64,000 nucleotides of DNA from Symsagittifera roscoffensis (GCF_963678635.1 NC_087062.1:95409705-95473704), one strand, 5' to 3'; counted from the stretch's first letter, positions 38,843 through 52,385 are shown. The notes: generated by a model from the letters alone, not told the origin. A program made the numbers and translations.

Positions 38843-41800
38843 TTGGTCGTAGAAAGTCCATTTTGGCGACCCATTTCGATCGCATCATGAGTCGCCGACC
38901 TCGCCCCGGGATATGTCTGCGTCAGGCGCAATCCATAAAAAAACTGTTCGCAACCGGCATGATTAGCCGCCACGTTTTTTTGAAAGATTTTTAAAATCTT
39001 ACAGATTATGTGTTCAATTCGGTTATTGCTTGCCATTTGACACTTTCTGCTCAACTACTAAGCAAAAACGTTTTATTAAAAAAAATTATTTTTCTCAAAA
39101 CTTACTTTTTTTATAATGTGTTGTTTTATCTTATAGTTTTAAATTTCAAATTTCACTCATAATGTATCAAGTTTTGAAAAAACCAGTTATTGCTTCTTGA
39201 GTTTTTGTTTGAGACCTTGGCAGCTTTCATGTTCATGATTTAAGTCCAGACTGTTGCGACTTATCGTCAAGTCTACCGCGAACCATTTTCAGACTATACT
39301 GCGATTCAATTACGAACTATATCACGAATATTTTTCACCTTATACTGCGACTAATGACCAAAATATTGCAAAAAAATACGATATTCCCAGACTATGACCG
39401 CTTATATAAAATCTTTTCCAATTTATAACGTTTTGGTCACAATATATACGTTTAACGTGCAAACGTTCACTATGTCAAACATCCGAAAAACCAAAAATGT
39501 TGCCAATATTCGAAAAAGTTTTTACTAGGGAAAATATCTGACATTTTACAAAAAGTAGCGCAAAGATCTGATTTCTGCCGTTCGGTTAAAAGATGCTGTA
39601 TTGCCCGAGTTAATAGAGACTGCCTCCTTTGCGCCAACGTGCTGTGAGCTTATCTTAAATAGGTAGGTCTTTATATGAAAACTAGATCAGGTCATTGCCG
39701 CGAAGAAATGATTCTTGTGTACTGCGCCTATCGACAACCTTATACCGAGAGTCGGTTCACTTTAAATTGGCTAACTGAACTGTATCTTTCGTTGGAAAGT
39801 CTTGCGTCATATTATTACGTAACTATTATATAAGCGAAAAAAAAATTAAAAATAATCGCGGGCCTCAATGCATAAGAAACCGAAGTGCTATACAACACAT
39901 CAGCAAAACTAATGTTCTAATGAATTACGCTTAAAAAGTCTTTGGTTGCAATATTTTTTTGATAAAACTTTTTTGTTATCTTCATCAGATAGAACAGCAG
40001 GTCAAACGCATTTTAAAAGCATTGAGCCATGATGGTATATGAGCCTCATCAAAACTCTTTTGTTAACAAGCGGTTGCTGTGTTTGTCATCAGATTTACTT
40101 TGAAGTTAACGATTAGACTAAAAAACTATCAATTATTCATTCAAAATCATTAAAAGAAACGTTTCTTAGCAAAATTTTATGCTAAGCCGTATTTTAATTT
40201 GAGCAAAGCAATAACAACGGTTTTTCAAAAAGGCTTAAGAGATAATAAGATTTATAGCATTACTGTTGGTGTATCAGGTCAAAAACTTGAAAACTCCGAC
40301 TGCCCCTCAAAATGCAATAAAAATTTTGCTTCAAAATTTGATGGAATATTTGAAAAAACTGGGAAAAATTATGTTTTTTAACCCCCCAAACGATATCTAA
40401 AATATAAAAAGATTTATTAAAGGAAACAAGAAAACTTCGATTCAATTTGAAAGTATGTAGTTTGCCGCTTTTTTTTTTTACAAGAGCGCGACATATCGAG
40501 CGCTTTTTGTTCCAAATTTTATAGTTTCATTAAAAAAAATATCCACAGGTGCAAAATGTTAACAAATTGATTTCAGGACAACGTTAAATTTTGTTTCGAA
40601 AAGAGTAACTTTTTGAAAAAAATTTTTTGGTTGCGGAAGTCGAAAATTGAATAAATGGTTAACAAAAAATCACCCCAAAGATACTTTATTCATCTTTTTA
40701 TTCAAAGTCGAAACAACAATACATCAACTTATAAAGAATTTTGAACTGTTTTGCTCGAAAAATTCTTACAAATTCAGCAAAAAAATTTTGATCCCCTTTT
40801 TGACGTCTAGTTATTCTTGCAGAAGAAATAAGATTAAAAAAAGAGAAAATACTAATGGATTTTGAGCATTTTGTTCACATTCATACCAAAAAAAATTGTT
40901 GTGTATACACATTTATATACATATACATAAAACCAGCTGCTGCGAAAAAGTCACATAATATGACACTCTGATTATCATTGCAAAATTCTCAAAAGAAAAG
41001 AAGACATTAAAAAACTATAAGGAAAAAAATGTTAATTTTCCAATAATTTTCTTTATTGTTTTCTATATATTTCAGTCAGCGAAAAGAGACAGTAAGCTTC
41101 CTAAAAAACTTGCATTACAGGGCAATGTTCTAAATGTTACGACTGCCTCGCTCTAACTGGTCTCGACAAAAACCTAAATTTTGATTTGCCAAAGTATCAA
41201 ATATTAACAAAATAAAACTTTGAATCGTTTACTGAATTCAACCGAAAAGTTGGAACGAAAATGAGTGCGGGCTAATTCGTCGCTTGTAGAAAAATCAAGC
41301 ATCAAAATAATATCTAAACAGGCGGAGTCTAACCGCAGTTAGGTTAGAACAAATATAAGCTCTCGGTAATCATCAGGCAGGTTGCATGATATATGATGCC
41401 CTTGCTGGGAATTTTCTTTGTCGGAAAATCAAATTTTTCAAGAAGGTGTAAACTAAGTTTAATAAAACTGTTCGTGTCAGCGCGAAGCCCCGATTGATAA
41501 TGTACAAACTCTGATTTTTTCTTCAATTCTTTTTTCAGATTTATTTCTCACTTTTATCCCGCCATACGCTATTTAAAAAACAAAGTGATATATTTTGAAT
41601 TTGGTAGCCTATAAAAAGAGCAAACTGATTGATCAATTCAATTTGGAAATTTATTTTCAACCACTTTCATTATACTATGACATATTTTGCGCGTGAATTT
41701 CCCCAGTTTGAATTGTTGTAGTCAATGTAGTGTTACGTTTAATTCTCTATATTTTTAGTACAAATGATTGCAAGTCAGTTTTTCTAAAAGCTCTTGACAC

Positions 41801-43642
41801 CAATTTCTTTTAGATGCTATACAAAATTTCGCCAAGAGGCCCATTAAAAAATGGAATTTGTCTAGAGAATATTTCGTTACTTTCTTTGATTGGATGAAGC
41901 TTTAATTTACATGTTTTTAAATCAGCTCAGGTTTTGTATTAGAAAACCAAAGCTTTCTAAAAGTCTATGGAAGCGTTTGAATATCTGCAGGCTGATCGTT
42001 TCATAAAATAAGAAAAAAAAAACAATAAACAAAAATACACTGAATGAAAAAAAGAAAAAGAGCAATTTTTTATGTAACCACAAGTATGGTTGGAACATAT
42101 TGTGCGAGATCCACAGCAACCATCTAACTTTCATCAAAAAAATAAAACATGCAAGAAATTTTGTTTTTCCGACCATTGAAAAGAAGAAATTTGTGATCTG
42201 GTATATTTTAGATTTTTCTTTTGTTTTGAACACAAAACCAGTTTTAAGAAATAGTCATTGAAATGGGCCGAGTGATATATCATCGTAAAACCGTAATTCG
42301 AACCACATGAAAAATTTCCGAAAACTTATCCCAGTGTCGAAAAAAGTGGCTCGAATTTTTTCAGATAAAGTCTAATTTCGAGCAAGTAACGCTCATTATA
42401 TGGAAACTTACTGTGTTTCAATACTTTTGGTATAACAAACTCAATTTTAAAACTTAAAAAAACCAGTTTTGGATGCTTCATTCAGCGCTTGTTTAGCCAA
42501 AAAAGATTTTATAAAAGTTAAAACTTTTGCGCAAAAGGTAAGAAAACAACGTAAAAGCGACAATTTTTTTCATGTTACTTTGTTTTTAAATCATTTTTGA
42601 GGCAAATTGTGTCGATCATGCCTAATTTATTGCTTTTCCACGCGATTGTATAGTTTTCAAATCAAATCTCACCACCTACTTGAAACGACCCTAATTTGAA
42701 GAGAAGTAGAAAAAAGTTTCAATTTTTGTCAGAACTATGATCGGAACATTCTGTGCTACTTAAACAGCATCCGGATATCCCTAATTATGGCTTCTGGATC
42801 AGTTAATCGAGCTTTTGAAGTTACCAGTTTTAGATATTTTGAACAACACTCTCCTTCAAGAAAGGAACATTGTTTAGTTGATTAATATAGTCGAAATTTC
42901 GACCAATCAGAATGCAGCAAAATCTCATTTCTCAATACAAAGCTCTAGTCCTAATTTACTGTATTTATTTAGAGGGGATAAAGATTTTTTGGTAGATACC
43001 ATAGGGGGGATTGTTAAGTAGATCCCGAATTTTACAAACGTTATTGTAGAAAAGCAAGCATCAGTGTAAAACAAAATATTTGCCCCACATTTCGAAATCT
43101 ATGTTGTTGCGCTACAATCACTTTACTTCGGTACCATCTTACTAAATACTTTTTGGCTTTAAAAACTATTATCCAAGAAAACAACCGCCAAGAGCCTTCT
43201 ACAAAACCTACTTTTGAAAAAACGCATAAAAACACCTACTTGATATTTTATCCTCAAGTTAACAGAAAAACTGAATGACTAAAATTTCTTCTTCAGAGCA
43301 ACTTTGATGCAAACAATCACAAAAACTATCCAATGGAAAAATTTATTCGTAAGATCGAAGCTTCAGTTTACAATTGGTTTATGGAGATTTACTCAGAGCA
43401 GAAGCCATTTGCGGATTTTTTAATAAATTAAAATTCGATAATAAATTTCAAATTAGGAATAAGTTTTGACTGATAATTGGTAAACTGACAGCTGGTGCTG
43501 GTGGTGTACAATAACCTATCAAGGCCCTACTTGATAAATACATCTATAAATTAGACTGATTGACATTAAAAGTATAGAAATATACAACATTGAATAGCCA
43601 TCATTAACTATCACCCCCTTAACTTTCGAGATCCCCCCATTT
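38843..43642. other. AT-rich non-coding stretch
   Basis: 4.8 kb with G+C near one third, many A/T runs, and only short random ORFs. A somewhat GC-richer patch at 38,850-38,940 gives a 72-codon minus-strand ORF (38,836-39,054, ...TQTYPGARSATHDAIEMGRQ) that overlaps the satellite edge; I cannot support it as a gene. Nothing else is recognisable. Confidence 0.6.
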
Positions 43643-43783
43643 TCAGTCTACTAGGGGTTGGTACTGCTCCTCCTGTCGTGCTTTGTTGTCTTGATACTTG
43701 AGGTAGATCTTCTTCAGCAGTAGAATGAGCCCGCAGATGCCGAACAATCCGATGAAGATGTAGAATGCCGTCTGATCCGCCAT
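43643..43783 (-). CDS. Possible single-pass membrane micropeptide, 46 residues
   Basis: ATG at 43,783 to TGA at 43,643. The protein starts MADQTAFYIFIGLFGICGLI, continues with LLLKKIYLKYQDNKARQEEQ and ends YQPLVD. Residues about 7-24 form one hydrophobic helix followed by Lys/Arg (positive-inside, so N-out or N-in single-pass), then a hydrophilic tail. Coding signs are indirect. Its G+C is about half against a third around it, third positions are rich in C/G, and the helix-then-basic layout resembles known small membrane regulators. I do not recognise the family. A second ORF overlaps it in another frame (43,714-43,884). No promoter or poly(A) signal was identified, and it may be an exon of something larger. 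Confidence 0.4.
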   Translation of the reverse strand: MADQTAFYIFIGLFGICGLILLLKKIYLKYQDNKARQEEQYQPLVD

Positions 43784-43884
43784 TCTGCTAAATATCTCAT
43801 CGGCCTTTTTTCCAGATCTAAGGTTGGTGTTTCTTCGTAGAAGACTTGGGGACGGTATCTACGTTTCCTTAAATATAGTAACAT
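43714..43884 (-). CDS. Overlapping 56-codon ORF, alternative or upstream frame
   Basis: ATG at 43,884, stop at 43,714, one frame away from the micropeptide and overlapping its first 70 bases. It begins MLLYLRKRRYRPQVFYEETP, basic then mixed, with a Ser-rich end. It could be an upstream ORF that controls the micropeptide, the 3' end of another coding exon, or chance. Only one of the two frames need be real; the hydrophobic helix makes the other the better candidate. Confidence 0.2.
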   Translation of the reverse strand: MLLYLRKRRYRPQVFYEETPTLDLEKRPMRYLAEWRIRRHSTSSSDCSASAGSFYC

Positions 43885-46440
43885 GTGAGGATGGGTGGGG
43901 AGGGCGACATTTTAATTCACTTTTCAGAACGACCCGCCGAACACCCCCCCCCCCCCCTCCCCTCCGCATTTTTGGCCCCGTTGCAGCAAAACTTTTTGTC
44001 TGACTGGTCATTGAATGATTCTGGAGATTTGTCGGTGCCATAAGAGATTTGAACGGAATAACATAAATATCAAATACAAAGTTCCAAACACTGGTTTCAA
44101 TCACTATAGGCGTCCATTCTCTGTCTATTAATGAAGCAAAACATTTTTCTCAAATTTATCGAAGACTATGCACTGAGAGGAGAAACAGAAGCTGACACGA
44201 TTTGCGGTTCCAGTTACATTTATAAAATTAATTCAGAAAACACCTGAAATACTGCAGATCGCAGCATTATCTCCAGGAGACAAAATGAAGCGTACATCAA
44301 CACAAATAAACAAAAAAAATCACAAAAAATTGTCTCACATTTTTCACAATTTTCAGGGTTTTCAAAGTTTGTGCAGATGAAGAAACTCAAATGAGGCAAC
44401 CAACACAATGCTAGCCATGATAATATTAACCCACCAAAATGACAAAACGATCAAGCAGAAAAAACATTGAGGCCTTAAAAACGTTTTTCAGCTTTTCCTG
44501 CGAGATTTTATGCTGATGAGGCGCGGAAATAAGATTTCTCTTGAAGGGCATTCCAAAAAACAAACTTTTCTCAGATCGACCCAATAAATTTTTCGAGCTC
44601 AACCAAACACATTTGAGGTCCTATTTTGAAAAAAATTTTTGCGCGGCCAGGCAAACTTCCAAAAAATCTCAGAAACGTTAAAAATTTGACCAAGTAGTAG
44701 CGTTTTTTTGGCAAGCGCTCACCCCTTGAAATTAAATTATATTCTTGACACTTAAGAAAAAATTGAAGGTGGGTCAAGTGATATCGCTACTGATACTTCT
44801 TTGCTCCTTGAAAAATTTTCTTCTAATGTTTTCTGAAAACGAGCTGACCGAATAAAAACCTCGGCATAAAAATGAAATCCAAGAACATTGGGTGGCCTAC
44901 ATTATGAAAGCCAACACTCATTTGGCCGAGCTTTTTTGAAAATAACCAAAACATAAATGAATAAATTTGTCAGAACATTTATGTGTAAAGCATTGCAATG
45001 TACCATTCAATGAAAAAATGTAACAAGCGAACATTTAGATGCGTTGAAAATTCGGTTAACATCAGAGTGTTTGCTCTGTTAGTTTGATTTCTAAGATTTA
45101 TCTAGAAAAAAAGTAAGCTTTGCGGCACCCCACCCATACTCCAATCGCGCGGGGGCGCGGAGGGGGTGAACACGTGAACGGATGGGAAAGGAGGAAGGGT
45201 CAAACGCGAGTTTTATGTAAAATGATTAGGTTTAGATTTCGAGCATGCTGTGAGTATAGCAGAAAATTATACTGGATTTGAAATTGATTATAATCCAAGT
45301 TAATGAATTTTAATTGATTGTTTTTTTTATAAAGTAATCGATTATAATTAAAACAAAATCTATTTCATGAACTTGAATTTTGATGATTTTTCGACTTTTT
45401 TACGAAAGTAGGTGACGGAAATTTTTTTATTATCAGCCAAAAAGTATTATTCTCTTAAGCCCAAATTGAAGGTATATTTTCCTGGTTTTAACGCGTAAGT
45501 GGAGATTTAATCCGTATCAGAGTTCCAAACTGAGTGGAGGCATGTTTTTAGTAAATTTGAAGTTTGCAATTTAGGAAATATATCACTTTTTACTTTACAT
45601 TGTGTGTGTGGAAAGGTTTTCAAAAAAATCTCAAAAAATTTTTTTTCTCCAGTTTTGTTTTTAAGTAATCAATATTTTGAGTCAAACACTAGCCTATAGA
45701 CTTCAAAAGGCAGTAGAAAAACTCAGGGAAATTATAAACAAAAATTCTAGGTGATAAAGAAGTCCGTTCACAGCTCAAATAACCACCCCAGATCACAGCG
45801 GACTGGTTAGTTTTGGTTTAATTGGCAAAAATTTTGGGTTAGTTTGCCAAAACTGGATTCAGATCAGTTTTTCTTGAAAAAATTGTTCCGACGTTCATAT
45901 AAAAGAAAGAATGTTTGAGAAGAGGAAAATAGTGCATTAGAAAACTTTGTGTTTCAGAAAAGACCAATTCATTTGTTGGGATTTTTTCTAATGCTATCTT
46001 TTAATCATTCTCTTATAAAACCTATAAAAAAACAACGACCGATCAAATATTGAGGCTCACAAATCTTGGAACTCTCCCAAAAATGTGAAAAAGAAAAAAA
46101 ATAGGACATTTTGCCTGCCTTTTCATGTGATTCACTTATAAAATGTGAAAATTTGCGGGTAACTTTTCACTATGTATTGCTTTTTTTAAGTATTCAGTAG
46201 ATGTTTTTCAAGCACAAAACTCGTTATTGTCGGTTATTTTTGACAATAATAAAAATTAATAATAATTGTAGTTCCTGCGAATCGCAGAGGAGCTATCAGT
46301 AGGGCTTAACAGTTCTATCGAGGATAGTCCATTTGTATCATCTCCCCGCATTCCAGAAAGTGTTATTTTGCTGAGCGAAGCTGTTTTTTGCGAATCAAGG
46401 CCGTTTTCTTGCGTCTAGAACTTTTACGTGGTACCACTAT
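43885..46440. other. AT-rich non-coding stretch with a poly-C run
   Basis: A run of 14 C at 43,944-43,957 is followed by TCCCCTCCGC. A GC-rich patch lies at 45,130-45,200 (GCGCGGGGGCGCGGAGGGGG). Words of the type AATTGATTATAATCC and AATCGATTATAATTA occur at 45,280-45,355 and resemble those at 51,440-52,560. No gene is supported. Confidence 0.6.
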
Positions 46441-46524
46441 TGCGGCCAAATTTTGTCAGGTTGTAAGGTTGTGGTAGACCTGAAGCTGGAGGTCAAGTGA
46501 GTGCTTGTCCTCACACACTATCAT

Positions 46525-46602
46525 TGCCATGGCTTGGGATCGAATACACGATCTGACAATTTCAAAGTGAACGCCTTACCACTGTGCTAAGTGCCTCCTG
46601 AC
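46525..46602 (-). repeat. tRNA-derived SINE-like fragment
   Basis: Read on the minus strand, TTAGCACAGTGGTAAGG (46,590-46,574) fits the RNA polymerase III A box and GTATTCGATCCC (46,547-46,536) fits the B box, at normal tRNA spacing. The anticodon, T and acceptor stems do not pair well, so this is not an intact tRNA gene. It is likely the head of a SINE or a tRNA pseudogene. The unique tail downstream (to about 46,440) has moderate G+C and may be the SINE body. Confidence 0.55.
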
Positions 46603-46604
46603 TA

Positions 46605-48360
46605 TATCATTTTCCTGATGACTAGAAACTTTGATTACTTTGTAACTTTCGGAGCAATTTATAGATGTTCGCATGGTCAGAAATCTACTGCCACAAGATT
46701 ATTTTTGTAGTTTTTTAAAAGTGGCAATGATTTTTGAATACTTTTTGAGTTTATATTGCATGGTCAGACAACATTTTGGGAAAATCCATAATAAGCAAAA
46801 AATCGTAACAAGAAGGCCATGAGCAGGAGGTGACCACTACCTCTCAGTTTTTGAGGTGACCACTACCTCTCCCATAAAGCCCGTGAGTCAGTGTTTGCCA
46901 ATGAATCTTCTTTTACTGTTTTCAGCCTTTTCTGAATTGTCGTTTGCTACGAATTGTCACTCTATGATGTTTTTATGTGTTCATATAAAAAAATTTCACA
47001 AAATCTAGAAAAGAAAAGAACAACTTTTTTGCCGAATAAAAGCTGATTAGCACAATTATTGAATGGTTTTTGAATCCGTAAAAATTTTCAGATTTGTGAC
47101 TTTTTTTTAAGCCCGATTCAAATTATTTGCCTACTCTACTTAGGCACTTGTCAAATGAAAGATGAAATTTTGAATTTTTAGATTTTTTCATCTGCTTGAG
47201 CTCATGATTTAGAACAACATTTGATTGGTTTCTTGTTATTTAAAACACCTGTTCAGATTGTATTAAAAGCGGAAAATTTAAACAAAACTATAGGAAGTTA
47301 AATAACATTAATAGCTTTCAATGTCAATTAAATAAGTTTGCTTAGAGTTTTAGCAGACCTAAAATAGTTTAGTTGATTTACCTAAATTCTGGCCCAAATT
47401 TTTCATCCAAAGGGTGTAATTTTTCGCATTTTTAGTCTATAAAATTTATGACAAAATCAGCGGTTGAATTGCTAGCAAAACTGAAAAGTTTAAGAAGCAA
47501 TGTTTAAGAAGAGTACAAAAGTTGAAAAGTGAAAAGTTGCTCAATTTCAGGTGCAAGCATTTAAGTGAAACGAAAATAAGCAAACAATATAAAACCACAC
47601 GAAAAGACACGACTTTTTAAAACGCGTTGATCTGACTTTTTTTGGGAACTTTGACGAAAACTCGAAAATCAAATTCATTGAATCAGATATAAATTTACAT
47701 ACAGACAGACAGCAAGCGCGGACAAAATTTTGACGAGGTTTTGAAGTTTACAGGAAAATTTAACAAGAATAGTCAGTTGCTGTGCAAGTAGCGCAGAATA
47801 ATCCGGCCACGTTCATGAAAAAACTTTATAAAATAGTTTTTTTTTCAACTAGTGTCGTTTTGTAGGCGGAGTGTGATGAAAAAACTAGATAAAAGCATTA
47901 TAGTGAATTAGTTATGGCCGACAAAAAATGAATAATGAATAAAAACAAAAGTGAATATCAAACAAAAAAGTTTTTTGAATTGAGTTTTTTGCTAATGAAA
48001 TCAAAAATTTATTTTAAAAGACCTGTTCGCTGGCTTTACACGCTCGAAGTTAGACTAAAACTCATAGATCGATTTCTTGAGACTTTTTGTTCTGAATTGT
48101 GCAATAACTCTTTTAGCAAACTAAAGCCAGCCTTAATGCTTTCAGTCTTAGTAAATCCTTCTCCCCACTACACGCACAAATGAAACATAATTTTTGGAGA
48201 CGAAAAATTGTTTATTCATTCTGGTTCTCCGACGGTGGTCGGAACGATCTGTTATATTTGCACAATATTTGACTACTCTTGTGTAAATCAGTATTTGGAT
48301 CATTATTGTGTGAATACATGTCTAGTTTGTCCAAATCATAACTTACATGATCGTACAAGA
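46605..48360. other. AT-rich non-coding stretch
   Basis: No gene supported. One local feature is a 19-bp GAGGTGACCACTACCTCTC at 46,827-46,845, repeated at 46,853-46,871. Each copy contains GAGGT...ACCTC arms. Confidence 0.6.
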
Positions 48361-48760
48361 CTTTTTATGATTTTACGGGGGGGGGGGGGGCATATTTAGT
48401 ACTTTTGCGGCTGGTCAGCCAAAATGGGGGGAGGGGCATACTTGCCGTTTTTTAGAGCCCCAAGGATAAAATGATAGTTCAGCCAGAATTTAAAACGGGA
48501 GCACGATATAATCTATGTGCAGCGAGACTAACACTTACTAAAAAGATGATAAAATTTACAATATAGCCAGCTATTTATTCCCAATGATGCCCAGAGGCGG
48601 ATCCTTAAAATAGTACCAAAGAAGTTGTAAAGCGTAGCCAGTATTTGAATTTTGGTTTCTGATCGGAGGAGGAGATGGACGCGGGGGAGGGGGAGGGGGG
48701 ATTCAGCAGGAGGCGGGGTGGGGGGTGGGGGGGGGGGGCGGGGTCGTTTGGTTGATTCGA
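48361..48760. other. G-run cluster with quadruplex potential
   Basis: A run of 14 G at 48,377-48,390. GGGGGG-A-GGGG at about 48,427-48,437. Then 48,683-48,744 is a long series of G4-G6 tracts ending in a run of 12 G at 48,727-48,738. The plus strand could fold into G-quadruplexes. GCCCAGAGGCGGATCC at 48,590-48,604 is a single end of the MITE family described at 53,383. Confidence 0.7.
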
Positions 48761-51127
48761 ATGATATACTTACAAATTGTTGTTATTGGCTGAGTAGTAT
48801 TTGGGCGATTGTTGTTTTTGAAGCCAATTGTCTGCAGTAGCGCAATGAGTGTGAGTGATAAGAGCAATCTGGCGGACAAAGAGTAGAGCAGTGCAGGGTC
48901 TGAAAGTGAACGTATGCGGATGAGATAATTAATGGGATGATAGGCCAATCCGGTTTCCGGTTACGAACAACTGATGTATTTGATTGACTCCGAGGGTGGA
49001 AGCAGGAAAGAAACGCAGACTGCTCCTCCGAATTGTTGTCGATTTGAACTTGAAAAACAGGAGAAGCGGTACAAAATTAAAACGCTGATGACGACACACT
49101 GCTGAAGATTAATACGATTGGTTCGAGACCGAGGAGAGGTAACTTTTTTCAGCAAATTTATCAGCACCCACTTAGCAGTTATTATAATACGATAGATTTG
49201 GATTAGAGCCTGCGTGGGAGTAACAAACAGTGCTTCCCTCTTTGGCTAAATAAATTATTTCAAGGGGGTAACTAGCTGTTATATATACGGGCCCAAAATG
49301 CCATGTAATTTTTGCACCAGTTAAAAGGAAAATTTAGGCGAAATTGGTTATAATTGTAAAAAAAAATAAAACCAATCGCCTTTTTTCTGCTGACAAGGAA
49401 CGGGGAAATAAGACCCAGAAATAAGAAGTTTTCCCGGGCAAAATAAATTCTATTAGGCTAATTTGTTTTATGGGCAGCTACTTAAAAGATAACCCGCGAT
49501 ATATTTGTCACCGTTAAAAGTAAAAAAATATATATATTTCAAGGTGTTTCCAGCATTCGACGGTTAGTCTCTCCGAGAGTTGACACTTTGATAATTGCAT
49601 TACAAATTAAATCCCCAATTACTGTTGCCTTTGGGAAAAGTCTAGGGGAAAAATCTTGTTAAACAGAGAAGCAGTGGGTATTATTAATCCCCAGACAAAA
49701 GATCCTTTCCAAATTTCTGACTAAACTTGTGCGTGCTTTAACCAAATTTGAGAAAAAAAAACTAATTTAAAACCTCTATGAAAAAATTTTTTTGAAAAGA
49801 AATTATAAAAGAATCTTTCAGAATATACTTGGAATTGGAAAAATAGCACCCTAGAGTAACTTCTGCAAATTGGCGTAGAAAAAAAAATAAGCTATTCACA
49901 GAATGCTCTGTCGAGGGCAAACACTTGCAAATTAAATACGACAGAATCGTTTTAATAGCAAATAATATGTACCAGCATCCGTATTTTATGCATTATCCCA
50001 GAATTTTCCCATTACGATCAGTGTTTTTTAAACAGGGGAAGAAATCGGGCATACTGGAAACGCAACCCCCAAACCGATACCAAAATTTACATAATTTAAT
50101 TAAAAGGTGCGATTCATGTAATACATGTATCTTTTATTAAAACGGGTTTTTAAAAGGACATAAAGCTTATATTATAGTACCTAGGACGCTTTTTTCGAAT
50201 TTCATTCTAAAATATTCAAATTCGGCCGCCAGGGAATTAGGCCAGGGAGTTGTTGATGGTTTTTAACTAAGGGCCAAGAACACAGCAGCAGGGGAAAGAT
50301 GCAATTTTTACGTCCTCTCATTGATAATTTAAAACATATTGCTGACGTCATCAAATTCACTTCAGCAACTGTAATTGAGGTATTAAATGTTCACACCTTT
50401 TCACAACTTTTTCACTGCGTTTTCAGTTTCTTTCCGTACCAGGTATACAAACAACAACAACAACTGCTGCTGCTGCTTTTTTGCAGTTAAGTAAAAGACA
50501 ACATATAACTGAGCGCAATATTAGTTGCCGAAGGCTATCTATTAAGAGAATTTTTGCTGAATCAAACTGACAAGCTGAAAGGAAGTGAAAATGCAACTCG
50601 CAACTTTCCTTTTTTTGGTTAAAAAGCTCGAAAAATCAATCGTTGCAGAAGATCTGCGCATGACTGAACTGTCAGCAATGGACAATTTTGTAAATGAAAT
50701 CACCACTTAAACAAGTTGACCATTTAGGCTACGTTGCGCAACAATAAGCATATAATATCTTAAATGGCCCTCATTTGCACAAGGAAAAGACGTCATCAGT
50801 TTAAAAACAATAATCGCTGCTTTTGAACAGTAAAGGAAATGAGGAAAATGAATTTGAAAATTAGAAAACGGGACAACAAAGCACCGAGATCCGACGCTGT
50901 CTGCGTGCGTCATACGGTTCAAAAAACCTTTGCAAATACTGCCCTTATTCTTTAAATATTCTGCAATTCTGCGGCCGCCCAGAAGAAAGAACAATTACAA
51001 AAAGCATAATTGACGAAAAACAATGAAACGTTTTTGCAATTTTCAGAGCCCAAAGAGATGAAAGTTCGTATTTGAACTAATTCCAGTGCCATCGATAATA
51101 TTTTACACGGGGCCTAGGAACTTTGAC
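48761..51127. other. AT-rich non-coding stretch
   Basis: No gene or repeat that I can support. It contains CAACAACAACAACTGCTGCTGCTGCT at about 50,452-50,477 (two short triplet runs back to back) and scattered short ORFs without coding signs. Confidence 0.55.
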
Positions 51128-51528
51128 GGTAAGCAAATTAGACGGATGTATGCTACAGAAACGAAATTAGACGCAAGTTGAATTTTTGCAGATCTGGCAT
51201 TTCAGACGAAAAAGCTATGAAAAAGAAAAGGCCAACATAATTTTTTCTTAATAGTCAAGTTTCACAAATACAAAATGAACATAAAATGTCAATACCTATC
51301 AAAACAATTAGTTTAAATGAACATAAAATGTCAAATCCGAATATTACAGGAGAGTTTTGAATTGAATAAATTATGCATGATTGACTTGTAAAATTTTTGG
51401 CCACCGAAATTTAACTGTTACCGCATTTGAGAAAAGTGAAAACAAATCGATTTTAATGGATTTTCGTGGTCTAAAGTGTTGTAAATACAATCGATTCCCA
51501 TGTTATGTTCAGACAACAAAATTGGACT

Positions 51529-51552
51529 AAAAATGGATTTAAATCCATTTTT
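51529..51552. repeat. Perfect 24-bp palindrome
   Basis: AAAAATGGATTT is followed directly by its reverse complement AAATCCATTTTT, with no spacer. Related ATGGATT words lie at 51,456, 51,583 and 51,597. Confidence 0.9.
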
Positions 51553-52385
51553 TCTCGCCAAAACAAAAGGCATTATAATTCATTTGGAATCCATTACAAT
51601 GGACTTTATACTAAGTAGGAGCTCTTTTTCCTTTTCTCCTACCTCACACGAGCATCAATTTATGGCCTAACGAGTGGTCTTACAAGGTTGATAATGAAGA
51701 CTAAACATGTTTACCATGGACTAATTAGTCTGCATGTCAATTTTCATGACAATCGGTTAAAGTGAATATTGATTTTAATCATAAAAATTTGCAGGTGGGG
51801 GAGGAAAAAGAGCCTAAGTAGGAAATCACTTTAAAATGGATTTTTTTTCCACTTTATTTTTGTTTCGCGCCTCAAGCAAAACTTTGCAAGAGTTTCTGCA
51901 TTTATCAAGTGAGTTATGCGGAAACTTTGCAAAGCGAGTGTACGGCTTAATCCATTTTTAAACCTAACCTCAAATTGGAAAAAGATTCCCCCCCAACGTT
52001 TGCCCTTTTGCTCCCTTCAATCCCCCCACTCCAAACTTTGAACCATATGTTACGTTGGGGGGGGGGGGGGTTTGTTGTAAATGGGCAAACGCTAGGGGGG
52101 GTGGGTAATGGAAGGGGAGTTAGTCCACTTCCAACTTTACCCCCCTCCCCAAAAAAGTTTCTAATAATTTAACAAAATTGTTGAAAGGAACAAAATTCAA
52201 TTTTTGAGTAGCATAAAAAGTAACAAAGATATTAAAGTGGGCAGAAAAATTAAAATTGAAGAACAAGTAACCAACATAACCAACTTAAGTTTAAAACGTA
52301 AAAAAGTTTTTATGTGCGTTGAAATTCGCATCTCAGTAAAGTGGGAAAAATTGATTCTAATTTAGTTTCATTGTCAGTGTATACA

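Noticed and set aside
38836-39054. 72-codon minus-strand ORF at the satellite edge
   Set aside because: Partly satellite, no domain, no splice context.
40199-40381. Short ORFs in the AT-rich region (40-51 kb)
   Set aside because: Lys/Asn/Phe-rich translations of AT-rich DNA with no motif or splice signal.
46525-46602. Functional tRNA gene
   Set aside because: A and B boxes are present but anticodon, T and acceptor stems do not pair.
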